This document shows, one piece after another, positions 6,898 through 13,925 of a stretch of 22,878 nucleotides of DNA (position 1 is the stretch's first letter; each line of letters begins with the position of its first letter). The notes beneath the pieces are model-generated. The model saw nothing but the letters and a program-made list of their open reading frames with translations, was not told the origin of the DNA and made no database searches. Origin of the DNA: an uncultured Peptoniphilus sp. (GTDB taxonomy: Bacteria > Bacillota > Clostridia > Tissierellales > Peptoniphilaceae); contig CAMYEJ010000003.1 of assembly GCA_947254665.1 (NCBI GenBank), positions 1-22,878 of the forward strand. Direction: 5' to 3'. The translations under genes were made by a program, and so were the position numbers.

Positions 6898-7821
6898 ATT
6901 TCCAAAAAATTTTACTTCAGTTATACATGTATCGTCAAATGAATTTCCATAGTAGACATCTTCTATGGTGAAGGACACGTGGTTTGTAGAAATAGGGTTA
7001 GGTAGCTCTATAGTTTGCGGTTCCATTATATCTCGAAGCTCTATTTCAAAACTTTCTTCAGAATTTGATACGTCAACTCTAATTCTCTTAGGTCTATTGT
7101 TTGCATAGTATAGTTTCTCTGACTTGTGGTATCCATTCCAAATTGTAATACTTGAAACGTTGAAAAATGTATCAAATCCAAAATCTATACTCTCTCCTAT
7201 TCCAGAACCATCAACCCCTTCGGACCAAGCGGTACTCAAATCGTCGTCAATGGTTCTCTTTGGGTAGTGGATTATATCTTTTTGTGGAAGAGTTGAACTT
7301 GCCCCAACGAAAATCACAGGTATTTCACCGATTGCTGCTGGTTCTTTGTCATTTTTATCTTCTGTCTTATCTACTTCGCCTTTATCATCTTCCATTTCTA
7401 AATCTTCTTTAGAATTATCTTCCTCTAAGTTTTCATTTTCTTCATTACTATCTGCAAAAGCTATGGAATCTGTATATTTTTCATTATCGTCATCGGAATT
7501 TTTATCCGTATCTTTTTTATTATCTGTTGCCACACTTTCCACTGAATTTTTATCTGAATTATTTTTATCATTTTTCAAAAGATCTGGACCATAAATAATG
7601 ATTGCACACAACAATACTACCGCAAATGTAACTATTGCACCTATGATAATTCCTTTTTTTATATCTCTATTGTTTCCATTTTTATCTGAGTTTCTAGAAT
7701 TTGTTTCTCTCATATTTTGAAAATGTGCATTTCCATGAAAATTTTCTTCTAATTTCATTCCACAAACTTCACAGAATACTGCACCATCTTCATTTTTATG
7801 CCCGCAATTTTGACAAAACAT
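6895..7821 (-). CDS. zinc-ribbon membrane protein with discoidin-like outer domain
   Basis: This 308-residue protein starts with a zinc ribbon (C3, C6, C17, C20 in CQNCG...CEVCG). A basic patch and one transmembrane helix (about 56-77) follow, then an acidic low-complexity linker (about 80-160, rich in D, E, N, K, S). The C-terminal beta-rich domain of about 145 residues has discoidin / NADase-type glycan-binding features: ASSTLPQ, a TIDDDLSTAWSEG stretch, an SITIWNGYHK strand and ITEVKFFG at the end. By the positive-inside rule the ribbon is cytoplasmic and the C-terminal domain outside, where it could bind wall or host glycans. The start codon overlaps the stop of the upstream paralogue by one base. 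The architecture recalls the TcaA-like group; function is not established. Confidence 0.78.
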   Translation of the reverse strand: MFCQNCGHKNEDGAVFCEVCGMKLEENFHGNAHFQNMRETNSRNSDKNGNNRDIKKGIIIGAIVTFAVVLLCAIIIYGPDLLKNDKNNSDKNSVESVATDNKKDTDKNSDDDNEKYTDSIAFADSNEENENLEEDNSKEDLEMEDDKGEVDKTEDKNDKEPAAIGEIPVIFVGASSTLPQKDIIHYPKRTIDDDLSTAWSEGVDGSGIGESIDFGFDTFFNVSSITIWNGYHKSEKLYYANNRPKRIRVDVSNSEESFEIELRDIMEPQTIELPNPISTNHVSFTIEDVYYGNSFDDTCITEVKFFGN

Positions 7822-8639
7822 TACATTCCCTCTTCTAAACCGTTAGAATAGGTATAGCTTGATTTATACCCTTCGTAGTAGACATTTATATTTTTATCAT
7901 CCTCAAGCTCTATTACATATATCCTATTTAATTCCTTGATCGTTACCATACCATCTTCGTTACTTAAAATCTCATATGTTCCTTCTTCATAATCCTCTAG
8001 TTCTTCTTCATACATTGCTGACGGATATTCAGAGCCGTAGAGTGTAACTTTGTTGTGTACATTATCTACTTTTACTTTTTCAATCTCAAACTCAGAATAT
8101 AAATCAGTGTTTAAAAGGTATGTATCTACTTGAGTCTTACTGATTCTAACACGATACTGATCTGGATTTTCTAAATCGTCACCAGTATATTTCCAAACAC
8201 CTATCATTTTTGAAAATAACTCTGATTCAACACCTTCTCCTTGAGAGTTATCATCCGCCGTTTCATTATTTTCTTCCTCAAAATTATTTTCTAAGTCCTT
8301 CGAACTTTCGTGGTCTTGATCAGTTTCTGTATCTTCATTTGTATTTTCATTTTCAGCATTTTCAGTTCCGATGATGGGCTCTTTGTACCCATTTGCATTT
8401 TTCGTTTCGTAGTACTTCCATCCAAAGAATAGTGCAAATCCGATGATGAACAAAGCTAGAAGTGAAACCATAATAATATTTACAGTACTCCACTTTCTTT
8501 TACTAGATCTCTCATTTGAAAATCTATCCTGGTAAATATTTTCTTCTTGGGGAGTAATATTGTTTTCTAATTTTGTTCCGCAGGCTTCACAAAATATTGC
8601 TCCTTCTTCGTTATTGTGTCCGCAATTTTGACAATACAT
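7821..8639 (-). CDS. zinc-ribbon membrane protein with unassigned outer domain
   Basis: This 272-residue protein has the same plan as its downstream neighbour: zinc ribbon (C3, C6, C17, C20), basic stretch, one membrane helix (about 52-74) and an acidic disordered linker (about 80-140). The C-terminal domain differs: a beta-rich module of about 130 residues with a MIGVWKYTGDD start, resembling lipocalin-like or DUF-type stress domains only in a general way. I do not recognise it. Near-identical N-termini (MYCQNCGHNNEEGAIFCEACG against MFCQNCGHKNEDGAVFCEVCG) show a tandem duplication with later domain exchange. AGGAGG lies seven bases upstream of the start. It is first in the two-gene operon. 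A sensor or scaffold joining cytoplasmic zinc-ribbon contacts to the wall is a guess. Confidence 0.75.
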   Translation of the reverse strand: MYCQNCGHNNEEGAIFCEACGTKLENNITPQEENIYQDRFSNERSSKRKWSTVNIIMVSLLALFIIGFALFFGWKYYETKNANGYKEPIIGTENAENENTNEDTETDQDHESSKDLENNFEEENNETADDNSQGEGVESELFSKMIGVWKYTGDDLENPDQYRVRISKTQVDTYLLNTDLYSEFEIEKVKVDNVHNKVTLYGSEYPSAMYEEELEDYEEGTYEILSNEDGMVTIKELNRIYVIELEDDKNINVYYEGYKSSYTYSNGLEEGM

Positions 8640-8689
8640 CTACCTTCCTCCTATCTAATATTTTATTAATTTTAAATTTGAGTAGATCT

Positions 8690-8722
8690 TAATTAGAATT
8701 GTTCTTATTTCTAATTATATCA
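8690..8722 (-). promoter_or_regulatory. extended -10 promoter with overlapping 9-bp inverted repeat
   Basis: On the minus strand TGATATAAT (plus 8722-8714) is a full extended -10 element for the zinc-ribbon operon. A clear -35 is absent. TAATTAGAA (8690-8698) and TTCTAATTA (8709-8717) form a perfect 9-bp inverted repeat with a 10-bp spacer, covering the -10 and the predicted start near 8707. It could be an operator or a 5' leader hairpin. Confidence 0.5.
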
Positions 8723-8771
8723 TAATAAATCAGTGAAGCTATCAGACTTTTAACTATTTAGATTTTTCCAA

Positions 8772-8807
8772 TAAAAAAAGACAAGAAATATTTTTTTCCT
8801 TGCCTTA
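8772..8807 (-). terminator. intrinsic terminator of the pncB operon
   Basis: On the minus strand AAGGCAAG pairs with CTTGTCTT (one G-U) with further A-T pairs inside, followed by TTTTT. It lies just after the TRIC gene stop (8810-8812). Confidence 0.8.
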
Positions 8808-8809
8808 TT

Positions 8810-9460
8810 CTAACTTCTATCTATCCTTGGTAGGTGCATGTCGAAGGTGATTGCCATAAGTCTAATCAAAAACACCACCATAAACGCAAGCATCTTAGCC
8901 AAGCTTAAGTGGACTACTCCTATTAAACTTATATAGACCATCGCCCCCAAGAAACTCGCAACCGCATATATTTGTTCTCTAAATATTGCGGGGATTTCGC
9001 TTGCAAACACATCTCTTAGCGCTCCTCCGCCTACTCCCGTAAGTACTCCTACGAATAGAAGCAGGAATTTATATTCAAATCCCATGTTTAATGCGGTGGT
9101 GATTCCCGTTACTGTAAATGCCCCAAGTCCTAGTGCATCAAATAACATCATAACAAGAGTGATCCTTCTCATCCACTTGGATTCGATGATATCAAACCTT
9201 ATATAAAAAATCATAAAGAGAAGTACCGAGGACACTATTGCATAGATTGCCATGCGAGAATCACGAAACATGACTGGCGGGGTGTTGCCGAGGATCAAAT
9301 CTCTTACGAGGCCTCCTCCCAGTGCAGTTACTACTCCTAGTGCCATTACACCGAAGAGGTCCATGCCCCTTTTGATTCCAACCATGGCTCCTGAAAACGC
9401 AAATGAAATAGTCCCAAGTATTTCAAAAATCATATCCAGTACGTTGTAATCTAATTTCAT
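8810..9460 (-). CDS. TRIC-type trimeric cation channel (UPF0126/YvgT family)
   Basis: This 216-residue polytopic protein has two homologous three-helix repeats, the UPF0126 pair, and about seven membrane helices. Each repeat carries the family signature: MALGVVTALGGGLVRDLILG with NTPP after it (about 40-63), and GVLTGVGGGALRDVF followed by EIPAIF (about 137-160). The GGG kinks are typical of prokaryotic TRIC channels, which conduct K+ and other monovalent cations; some bacterial members are described as glycine-linked transporters. Length is normal. It starts 9 bases downstream of the HAD phosphatase stop and is the last gene of the pncB operon. Why an ion channel is co-transcribed with NAD synthesis is not evident. 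Confidence 0.88.
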   Translation of the reverse strand: MKLDYNVLDMIFEILGTISFAFSGAMVGIKRGMDLFGVMALGVVTALGGGLVRDLILGNTPPVMFRDSRMAIYAIVSSVLLFMIFYIRFDIIESKWMRRITLVMMLFDALGLGAFTVTGITTALNMGFEYKFLLLFVGVLTGVGGGALRDVFASEIPAIFREQIYAVASFLGAMVYISLIGVVHLSLAKMLAFMVVFLIRLMAITFDMHLPRIDRS

Positions 9461-9469
9461 TTTTTCTCT

Positions 9470-10099
9470 CTATTTGTTTCTAAAAAAATCTTTTAAATCC
9501 AGCACTGTGTCTACGATATAGTCAGCACCATAATGTTCTAGTTCATCTCTTTTTCCATATCCGTAGAGAACTCCCACAGATTTAACTCCTGCACCTTTAG
9601 CTCCTACTATATCTGAAAATCTATCTCCAACCATGTAGATTTCTTCGTCTTCGTCGTAATCTATTTTACTAAGTGCATCTCTTATTATTAGCTCTTTATT
9701 GTGCTCTCCTTCCACTGCGCCGGCGATGTATTTAAAATACTTTGAATATCCTAGTCTACCTAAGATGTCCCTCGCCCTTTCCTGAGGTTTCGATGTGGCA
9801 ACCAAGAGTTTATGGTTCGAAATTTCTTTAAACACGTCTTCTATATTTTCGTAGGCAACTAGCTCGTACTGACCTTTTTCGTCATAGTAATTTCTAAAGT
9901 CCGCTATTACCTCTACTATCTCTTCGTCATCATCAAACACAGCCTTTAGACTGTCACTAAGTGGTGGACCGATAAATTGATTGTAGTCCAAAGATTCTGC
10001 ATCCTTTACCCCGTACTTTTTAAAAGTTTCCTTGAGACCAGAGCTAATTCCAAGGTATGAGTCTATAATCGTTCCATCTAAATCAAATAATACTACCAT
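9470..10099 (-). CDS. HAD-superfamily phosphatase (Gph/nucleotidase-like)
   Basis: This 209-residue subclass IA HAD hydrolase has motif I FDLDGT (5-10, nucleophile D6 and acid/base D8), a helical cap containing IGPPLSDSL (43-51), motif II S103 in ATSK, motif III K104 and motif IV VGDRFSDIVGAK (157-168, D159 and D163). All catalytic residues are present. IGPPL caps and the YGYGKRDELEHYGADYIVD tail resemble COG0546 members annotated as phosphoglycolate phosphatase or 5'-nucleotidase. The start is preceded by AGGAGG with short spacing. It lies seven bases after the unknown gene and nine before the TRIC gene. Context next to pncB makes a nucleotide or NAD-intermediate monophosphate a reasonable substrate, but this is inference. 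Confidence 0.85.
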   Translation of the reverse strand: MVVLFDLDGTIIDSYLGISSGLKETFKKYGVKDAESLDYNQFIGPPLSDSLKAVFDDDEEIVEVIADFRNYYDEKGQYELVAYENIEDVFKEISNHKLLVATSKPQERARDILGRLGYSKYFKYIAGAVEGEHNKELIIRDALSKIDYDEDEEIYMVGDRFSDIVGAKGAGVKSVGVLYGYGKRDELEHYGADYIVDTVLDLKDFFRNK

Positions 10100-10106
10100 T
10101 TTCCTC

Positions 10107-10832
10107 CTATAAATTCTTCGTGAAATTTTCTAATATATCGATATAAGTTTTAAACATAAGCTCTGCCATAGATACTTGATAATCAAAGATAATCTTTGCC
10201 AGATTCTTTTCTTCCGTATTAGGAAGCATCGGTCTTTCAACCTTTTGTGGAAGTTTTGTCGTCATGCTTATTGCAATATCTGCCACTTCCTCTTCTGGAG
10301 GATGGACTTCTATTATAAGTTCCGCCATATTTTCCTGTGGCTTTACAATCTTCTTTGAGCGAGGCTTTCTTTGTTCTTCTTTTAAAACCAAGTAGGAATA
10401 CTGTTTTGGAACCACAGCTCCAGTGACCTTAGTAAGACCTAAAGATTTTTCATAGAAACCTTCTATATTTATCTTTCTAAAGATATGTCCACCGAGGCTT
10501 TTCTTAACTTCCATTGGCATAGAAGCACTCTCTAACATTTTAAAATCAAATGGAATATCAAATCCATCTTCAAACTTGGCATCTTCTCTAGAAACTCCAA
10601 TGGCAAGGCTACCTTCTGCAACCAGGTACAGAAGATCGCCTTTTTTAATTTTATTTAGTCCATTTAAAAAGTTCTTTATATCTTTTGAATTTACAAACTC
10701 TTGTGAAACTATTTCACTATATTCTTTGAAATTTTTATAATCTCTACTTAATTTAAAATTAAAAGTAACTCTTCCATTCTTTAAATAGCGGTTAAAATCA
10801 TCTCTATCCACAATAAGTCTATAAACGTCCAT
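10107..10832 (-). CDS. protein of unknown family between pncB and a HAD phosphatase
   Basis: I do not recognise this 241-residue soluble protein. It has no signal peptide, membrane helix or cysteine motif. The N-terminal 150 residues look like an alpha/beta domain (MDVYRLIVDRDDFNRYL..., KIKKGDLLYLVAEGSLAIGVS). A basic segment follows (EEQRKPRSKKIVKP, about 152-165), then a stretch with hydrophobic-charged strands (AELIIEVHPPEEEVADIAIS), and a C-terminal amphipathic helix (about 208-241, AKIIFDYQVSMAELMFKTYIDIL). The start overlaps the pncB stop by one base (TAATG), so it is translated with the NAD salvage enzyme. Codon and base use match the neighbours. A partner or regulator of PncB, or an unlinked function, are both open. 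Confidence 0.8.
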   Translation of the reverse strand: MDVYRLIVDRDDFNRYLKNGRVTFNFKLSRDYKNFKEYSEIVSQEFVNSKDIKNFLNGLNKIKKGDLLYLVAEGSLAIGVSREDAKFEDGFDIPFDFKMLESASMPMEVKKSLGGHIFRKINIEGFYEKSLGLTKVTGAVVPKQYSYLVLKEEQRKPRSKKIVKPQENMAELIIEVHPPEEEVADIAISMTTKLPQKVERPMLPNTEEKNLAKIIFDYQVSMAELMFKTYIDILENFTKNL

Positions 10833-12280
10833 TATTTTCTATGCTCCTTCAAAAGTCTGTCCTTGATATCCCATAGATCTTGTGAAAGGTCGACGATGTA
10901 TTCGTGAGGATTTTCAAGTCTCTTCACTTCGTCCCAAAGGCTCGCTAGTTCTTTCTGAGCGTAGTCTTTAATTTCTTCCAAAGTTGGCATATCGTAAACA
11001 AGTTTTCCTTTTTCAAATACTTTTACCATGAGATTTTTGGCTACAAAATTTGTAAATTTCTTTCTCTTCCAAGTGTAAATTGGATGGAATATTTCTAGTT
11101 CGTCCATCTCTTCTAGCTTTTCTGAATTTAAACAAACTACGTCAGCTTCAGCTTTCATAGTACTCTTGTCATAGATTCTATATAGGGATTTAAATCCTGG
11201 AGTAGTAATCTTCGCAACATTTTCAGAAATCTTAATAGTTGGCACGATCTCTCCATTTTCTTCATAGGCAACAAGCTTGTAAACTCCACCGAACACCGGA
11301 CTTGATTTAGAAGTGATAAGTCTTTCTCCAACACCAAACGAATCGAGTTTTGCTCCTTGTGTCAAAATAGATTCTATGGTCCATTCATCAAGGGAGTTGG
11401 ATGCCATTATAATTGCATCGGAAAAACCAGCTTCATCAAGCATAACCCTAGCTTTTTTAGAAAGATATGCAATATCTCCAGAGTCGATTCTGATTCCCTT
11501 TGGTCTAATTCCCTTTGGTATTAATTCTTCGTTCCATACTCTTATAGCATTAGGAATACCTTCCTTCAAAGTGTCATAGGTATCTACTAGAAGAAGACAA
11601 TTATTAGGATATACCTGTGCATAAGTTTTAAAAGCTTCATATTCAGAACTAAATAGTTGTACCCATGAGTGAGCCATAGTACCTAAAGCAGGCACACCGT
11701 ATAATTTTTCCGCAAGAGTGTTTGCAGTTCCAGCACAACCTCCAATATAGGAAGCCCTCGCACCGAGGTTTGCACCAGTGTAGCCTTGTGCACGTCTAGA
11801 TCCAAATTCAACCACAGGTCTACCCTTTGCAGCAGTTACGATTCTGTTCGCCTTTGTAGCAACCATCGTTTGATGATTGATAGTTAGAAGAATCATAGTT
11901 TCAAGCATTTGTGCCTGCATGATTGGACCTTTAACTATAACAATAGGTTCTTGAGGAAATACAACTGTACCTTCTCTAATAGCCCAAACATCACATTCAA
12001 ATTTAAAGTTTCTCAAATATTCTAAAAAATCTTCGTGGAAGATCTTCTTCGTACGTAAAAAATCTATATCCTCATCAGAAAAATGAAGATTTTCTATATA
12101 GTCGATGACCTGTTCAAGACCTGCAGCAATTGAATAGGACGCATTATCCGGCACAGTCCTATAAAACATGTCAAAATATACAATTTTATCCCCGATGCCC
12201 GCTTCAAAATATCCATTTGCCATCGCAAATTCGTAGAAGTCGCAGAGCAGGGTTAAATTTTCTTCCTTTAAATTTTTCAT
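10832..12280 (-). CDS. pncB: nicotinate phosphoribosyltransferase
   Basis: This enzyme joins nicotinate and PRPP to nicotinate mononucleotide with ATP hydrolysis, the entry step of NAD salvage from nicotinic acid. The 482-residue length and motifs fit the clostridial/NAPRT2-like branch: LLCDFYEFAMANGYF (11-25), VVEFGSRRAQG (156-166), GTMAHSW (200-206, with H204 as the likely phosphorylated histidine), LVDTYDT (231-237), GIRIDSGD (262-269) and GVGERLITS (316-324). The C-terminal domain of about 100 residues is intact. It is cytoplasmic and first of a four-gene operon. A perfect palindrome lies in its promoter spacer, suggesting repression. No nadD, nadE or pncA gene is in the window. Confidence 0.95.
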   Translation of the reverse strand: MKNLKEENLTLLCDFYEFAMANGYFEAGIGDKIVYFDMFYRTVPDNASYSIAAGLEQVIDYIENLHFSDEDIDFLRTKKIFHEDFLEYLRNFKFECDVWAIREGTVVFPQEPIVIVKGPIMQAQMLETMILLTINHQTMVATKANRIVTAAKGRPVVEFGSRRAQGYTGANLGARASYIGGCAGTANTLAEKLYGVPALGTMAHSWVQLFSSEYEAFKTYAQVYPNNCLLLVDTYDTLKEGIPNAIRVWNEELIPKGIRPKGIRIDSGDIAYLSKKARVMLDEAGFSDAIIMASNSLDEWTIESILTQGAKLDSFGVGERLITSKSSPVFGGVYKLVAYEENGEIVPTIKISENVAKITTPGFKSLYRIYDKSTMKAEADVVCLNSEKLEEMDELEIFHPIYTWKRKKFTNFVAKNLMVKVFEKGKLVYDMPTLEEIKDYAQKELASLWDEVKRLENPHEYIVDLSQDLWDIKDRLLKEHRK

Positions 12281-12304
12281 AATTGCCCCCTATTATTAAA
12301 TATA

Positions 12305-12334
12305 ATTATACTCCATACAGAACTGTATTTCTAA
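12305..12334 (-). promoter_or_regulatory. pncB operon promoter with palindromic operator
   Basis: On the minus strand the -10 is TATAAT (plus 12310-12305). A weak -35, TTAGAA (plus 12334-12329), lies 18 bp upstream. ATACAG-AA-CTGTAT (12315-12328), a perfect 6-2-6 inverted repeat, fills almost exactly the spacer between them, where a dimeric repressor would block polymerase. A NiaR/NrtR-like NAD repressor is the obvious candidate by gene content, but I cannot match the sequence to a known consensus. Confidence 0.5.
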
Positions 12335-12444
12335 TAAATATAGAAATTTTCAAAAATACAACCTTATTCTGAAAATAAAATTAAACTTAACAAAAAGTTT
12401 TGCAATTTTTAAACATAACTGAAATAATAGAATCGGAGGTATCT

Positions 12445-13176
12445 ATGAAAAATATACTAATAACAGGGAGCTCACGAGGAATCGGAGCAGCCATTGCAAG
12501 GGCTCTTTCAGCTAAAGATTACAGAATAATAATTAATTACAATAAAAGTAAAGACGAAGCACTAGAAGTATTAAATTACGTAAAGGAAAAAACTGTAGGC
12601 TACATGGTGAAGGCGGACATCTCAAAGCCAGAAGAAGTGGATGCCATGTTTTCAGAAATAGAATGTATGGTAGGTCCTGTGGATATACTTATAAATAACG
12701 CAGGCATTGCCATGTATGGGTTATTTCAAGACGCAAGTGTAGAAGAAATAGAAAATTTATTTAAAATAAATGTGGGAGGACTTATAAACGTGACGAGAAG
12801 AGCTCTTCCAGGTATGATTTCGATGAAATCAGGAAAAATTTTAAATTTAAGCTCCATCTGGGGCATAGTCGGTGCCTCAAACGAGAGCCACTACGCAGCA
12901 ACAAAAGCAGCAATAATCTCCTACACAAAGAGTTTAGCAAACGAGCTCTCATATAGTGGAATAAGTGTAAACTGTATCGCTCCCGGCGCAATCCTAACAA
13001 AAATGTGCGAAGATCTCGGAGCATGTACACTGGAAGAAGTCCGCCACGAAATTCCTTTTGGAAGACTAGGAACCGTAGAAGAGGTGGCAAATCTTGTTAA
13101 GTTTCTTGTAAGCGACGAGAATAGTTACATGACAGGACAGGTCATCTCTCAAAACGGTGGGATGATTGTGTATTAA
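12445..13176 (+). CDS. short-chain dehydrogenase/reductase, FabG/YmfI-like
   Basis: The start is set at ATG 12445 (243 residues) because CGGAGG lies just upstream; the in-frame ATG at 12400 has no ribosome binding site. It is a classical SDR: cofactor motif TGSSRGIG (7-14), NNAG (84-87), catalytic S137, Y150 and K154, and a C-terminal GQVISQNGGM. The NADP(H)-preferring R11 is present. The SSIWGIVGAS-E pattern before the catalytic tyrosine is seen in YmfI-type reductases, which complete the 5-aminopentanol modification of elongation factor P. The general alternative is 3-oxoacyl-ACP reductase. No fatty-acid synthesis or efp genes are nearby to decide. It is a single-gene unit ended by its own terminator. 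Confidence 0.85.
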   Translation: MKNILITGSSRGIGAAIARALSAKDYRIIINYNKSKDEALEVLNYVKEKTVGYMVKADISKPEEVDAMFSEIECMVGPVDILINNAGIAMYGLFQDASVEEIENLFKINVGGLINVTRRALPGMISMKSGKILNLSSIWGIVGASNESHYAATKAAIISYTKSLANELSYSGISVNCIAPGAILTKMCEDLGACTLEEVRHEIPFGRLGTVEEVANLVKFLVSDENSYMTGQVISQNGGMIVY

Positions 13177-13190
13177 GTTTTTGTATTGAA

Positions 13191-13230
13191 TTTTATCCCC
13201 ATATATTAGTGTGGGGATTTTTATTTTTTG
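13191..13230 (+). terminator. intrinsic terminator of the SDR gene
   Basis: ATCCCCA (13195-13201) and TGGGGAT (13212-13218) form a 7-bp stem with a 10-base loop, followed by TTTTTATTTTTT. Confidence 0.88.
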
Positions 13231-13368
13231 GGATAGATGGGTTAAATATGTGTCAGATCCTTCGACTTCAAATGCTATCGCCTTTTCCGCTCAGGATGAC
13301 TAATTGGTAAGACTTTCGCTCGATGGGTGTTAATCATCGACACTATTTAAAGACTTCACGCCTCGAAA

Positions 13369-13460
13369 CCCTAGCCGAAATCTCCGATTTCATTGCAGGT
13401 CTCGTGCATTTCCAAAGAAGCCGAATGGAAGGAAGGCTGATTTGTAGAACTCGACTGCTC
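13369..13460. repeat. structured repeat element, copy 1
   Basis: It starts with CCCTAGCCGAAATC and ends with GAACTCGACTGC; about 92 bp, matching 13828-13921. It contains a GAAATC-tcc-GATTTC hairpin and, at 13413-13444, a second stem: CAAA, GA, AGCC, a 12-base loop, GGCT, GA, TTTG. The stem is kept in copy 2 with an exchanged base pair. Confidence 0.75.
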
Positions 13461-13627
13461 GACTGAGGGAGAATAATTTAGCATCGAGGCTGATGGGAGC
13501 AGATTGCTTCCGCTACAAAAATATCTCACCCTTAAGTTTTCTTTAATAGTAAATTTAAAACTTTCCTACAAACTATCCCATAGAATCCTTAATCACTACA
13601 TTCTATAGAGAAAACCTATCCCACTAC

Positions 13628-13712
13628 AGTGATTTTTGCTTTCGGCGTTAAGAAATTTTCCACTGTCTGAGCGTAGCGAATTTGGAAAATTTTAGCCGAA
13701 TAAAAAATCACT
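13628..13712. repeat. 85-bp long imperfect palindrome
   Basis: The outer arms AGTGATTTTT (13628-13637) and AAAAATCACT (13703-13712) are perfect complements. Middle arms TTCGGC (13641-13646) and GCCGAA (13695-13700) and inner arms AAATTTTCC (13653-13661) and GGAAAATTT (13684-13692) are also perfect. The 22-base centre contains GTCTGAGCGTAGCGAA. It could form a cruciform or a long RNA hairpin on either strand. The lack of a T-run after it argues against a simple terminator; a MITE-like or REP-like unit fits better. Confidence 0.8.
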
Positions 13713-13777
13713 TCAACAAAAAGCCCAATGCGAGGTGGGAAGAGGGAGCTCGAGGGAGAAGGGAGGAAACCGCGAGT

Positions 13778-13807
13778 CTCGAAGAGAAAACCGGAGGTTT
13801 TTTCGAG
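13778..13807. repeat. hairpin within the repeat island
   Basis: CTCGAA (13778-13783) and AAAACC pair with GGTTTT and TTCGAG (13802-13807), with a 3-base bulge (GAG) on the left arm. It lies between the long palindrome and structured repeat copy 2. Confidence 0.6.
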
Positions 13808-13827
13808 AAACGTTAATTGCGTTAAAG

Positions 13828-13921
13828 CCCTAGCCGAAATCTTTGATTTCGTCGCAGGTCTTATGCAAAGAGTTCCAAAGAAGACGAACGCAGTGAAGTC
13901 TGATTTGCAGAACTCGACTGC
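13828..13921. repeat. structured repeat element, copy 2
   Basis: This is a second copy of 13369-13460. Its hairpin is the more complete: GAGTTC (13870-13875), CAAA, GA, AGAC, a 12-base loop, GTCT, GA, TTTG, bulge CA, GAACTC (13910-13915). The third position of the AGxC arm and its partner have both changed relative to copy 1 (C-G to A-T). The first hairpin is GAAATC-ttt-GATTTC, with only the loop differing from copy 1. Confidence 0.75.
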
Positions 13922-13925
13922 CATG

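Noticed and set aside
7346..7594. Serine-rich plus-strand ORF
   Set aside because: It is the antisense of the acidic D/E/N-rich linker of the zinc-ribbon protein; composition is explained by that.
12400..12444. Upstream ATG of the SDR gene
   Set aside because: No ribosome site; the SDR fold begins directly at ATG 12445, which has CGGAGG before it.
12782..13090. 102-residue minus-strand ORF rich in L and R
   Set aside because: Antisense of the SDR catalytic region.
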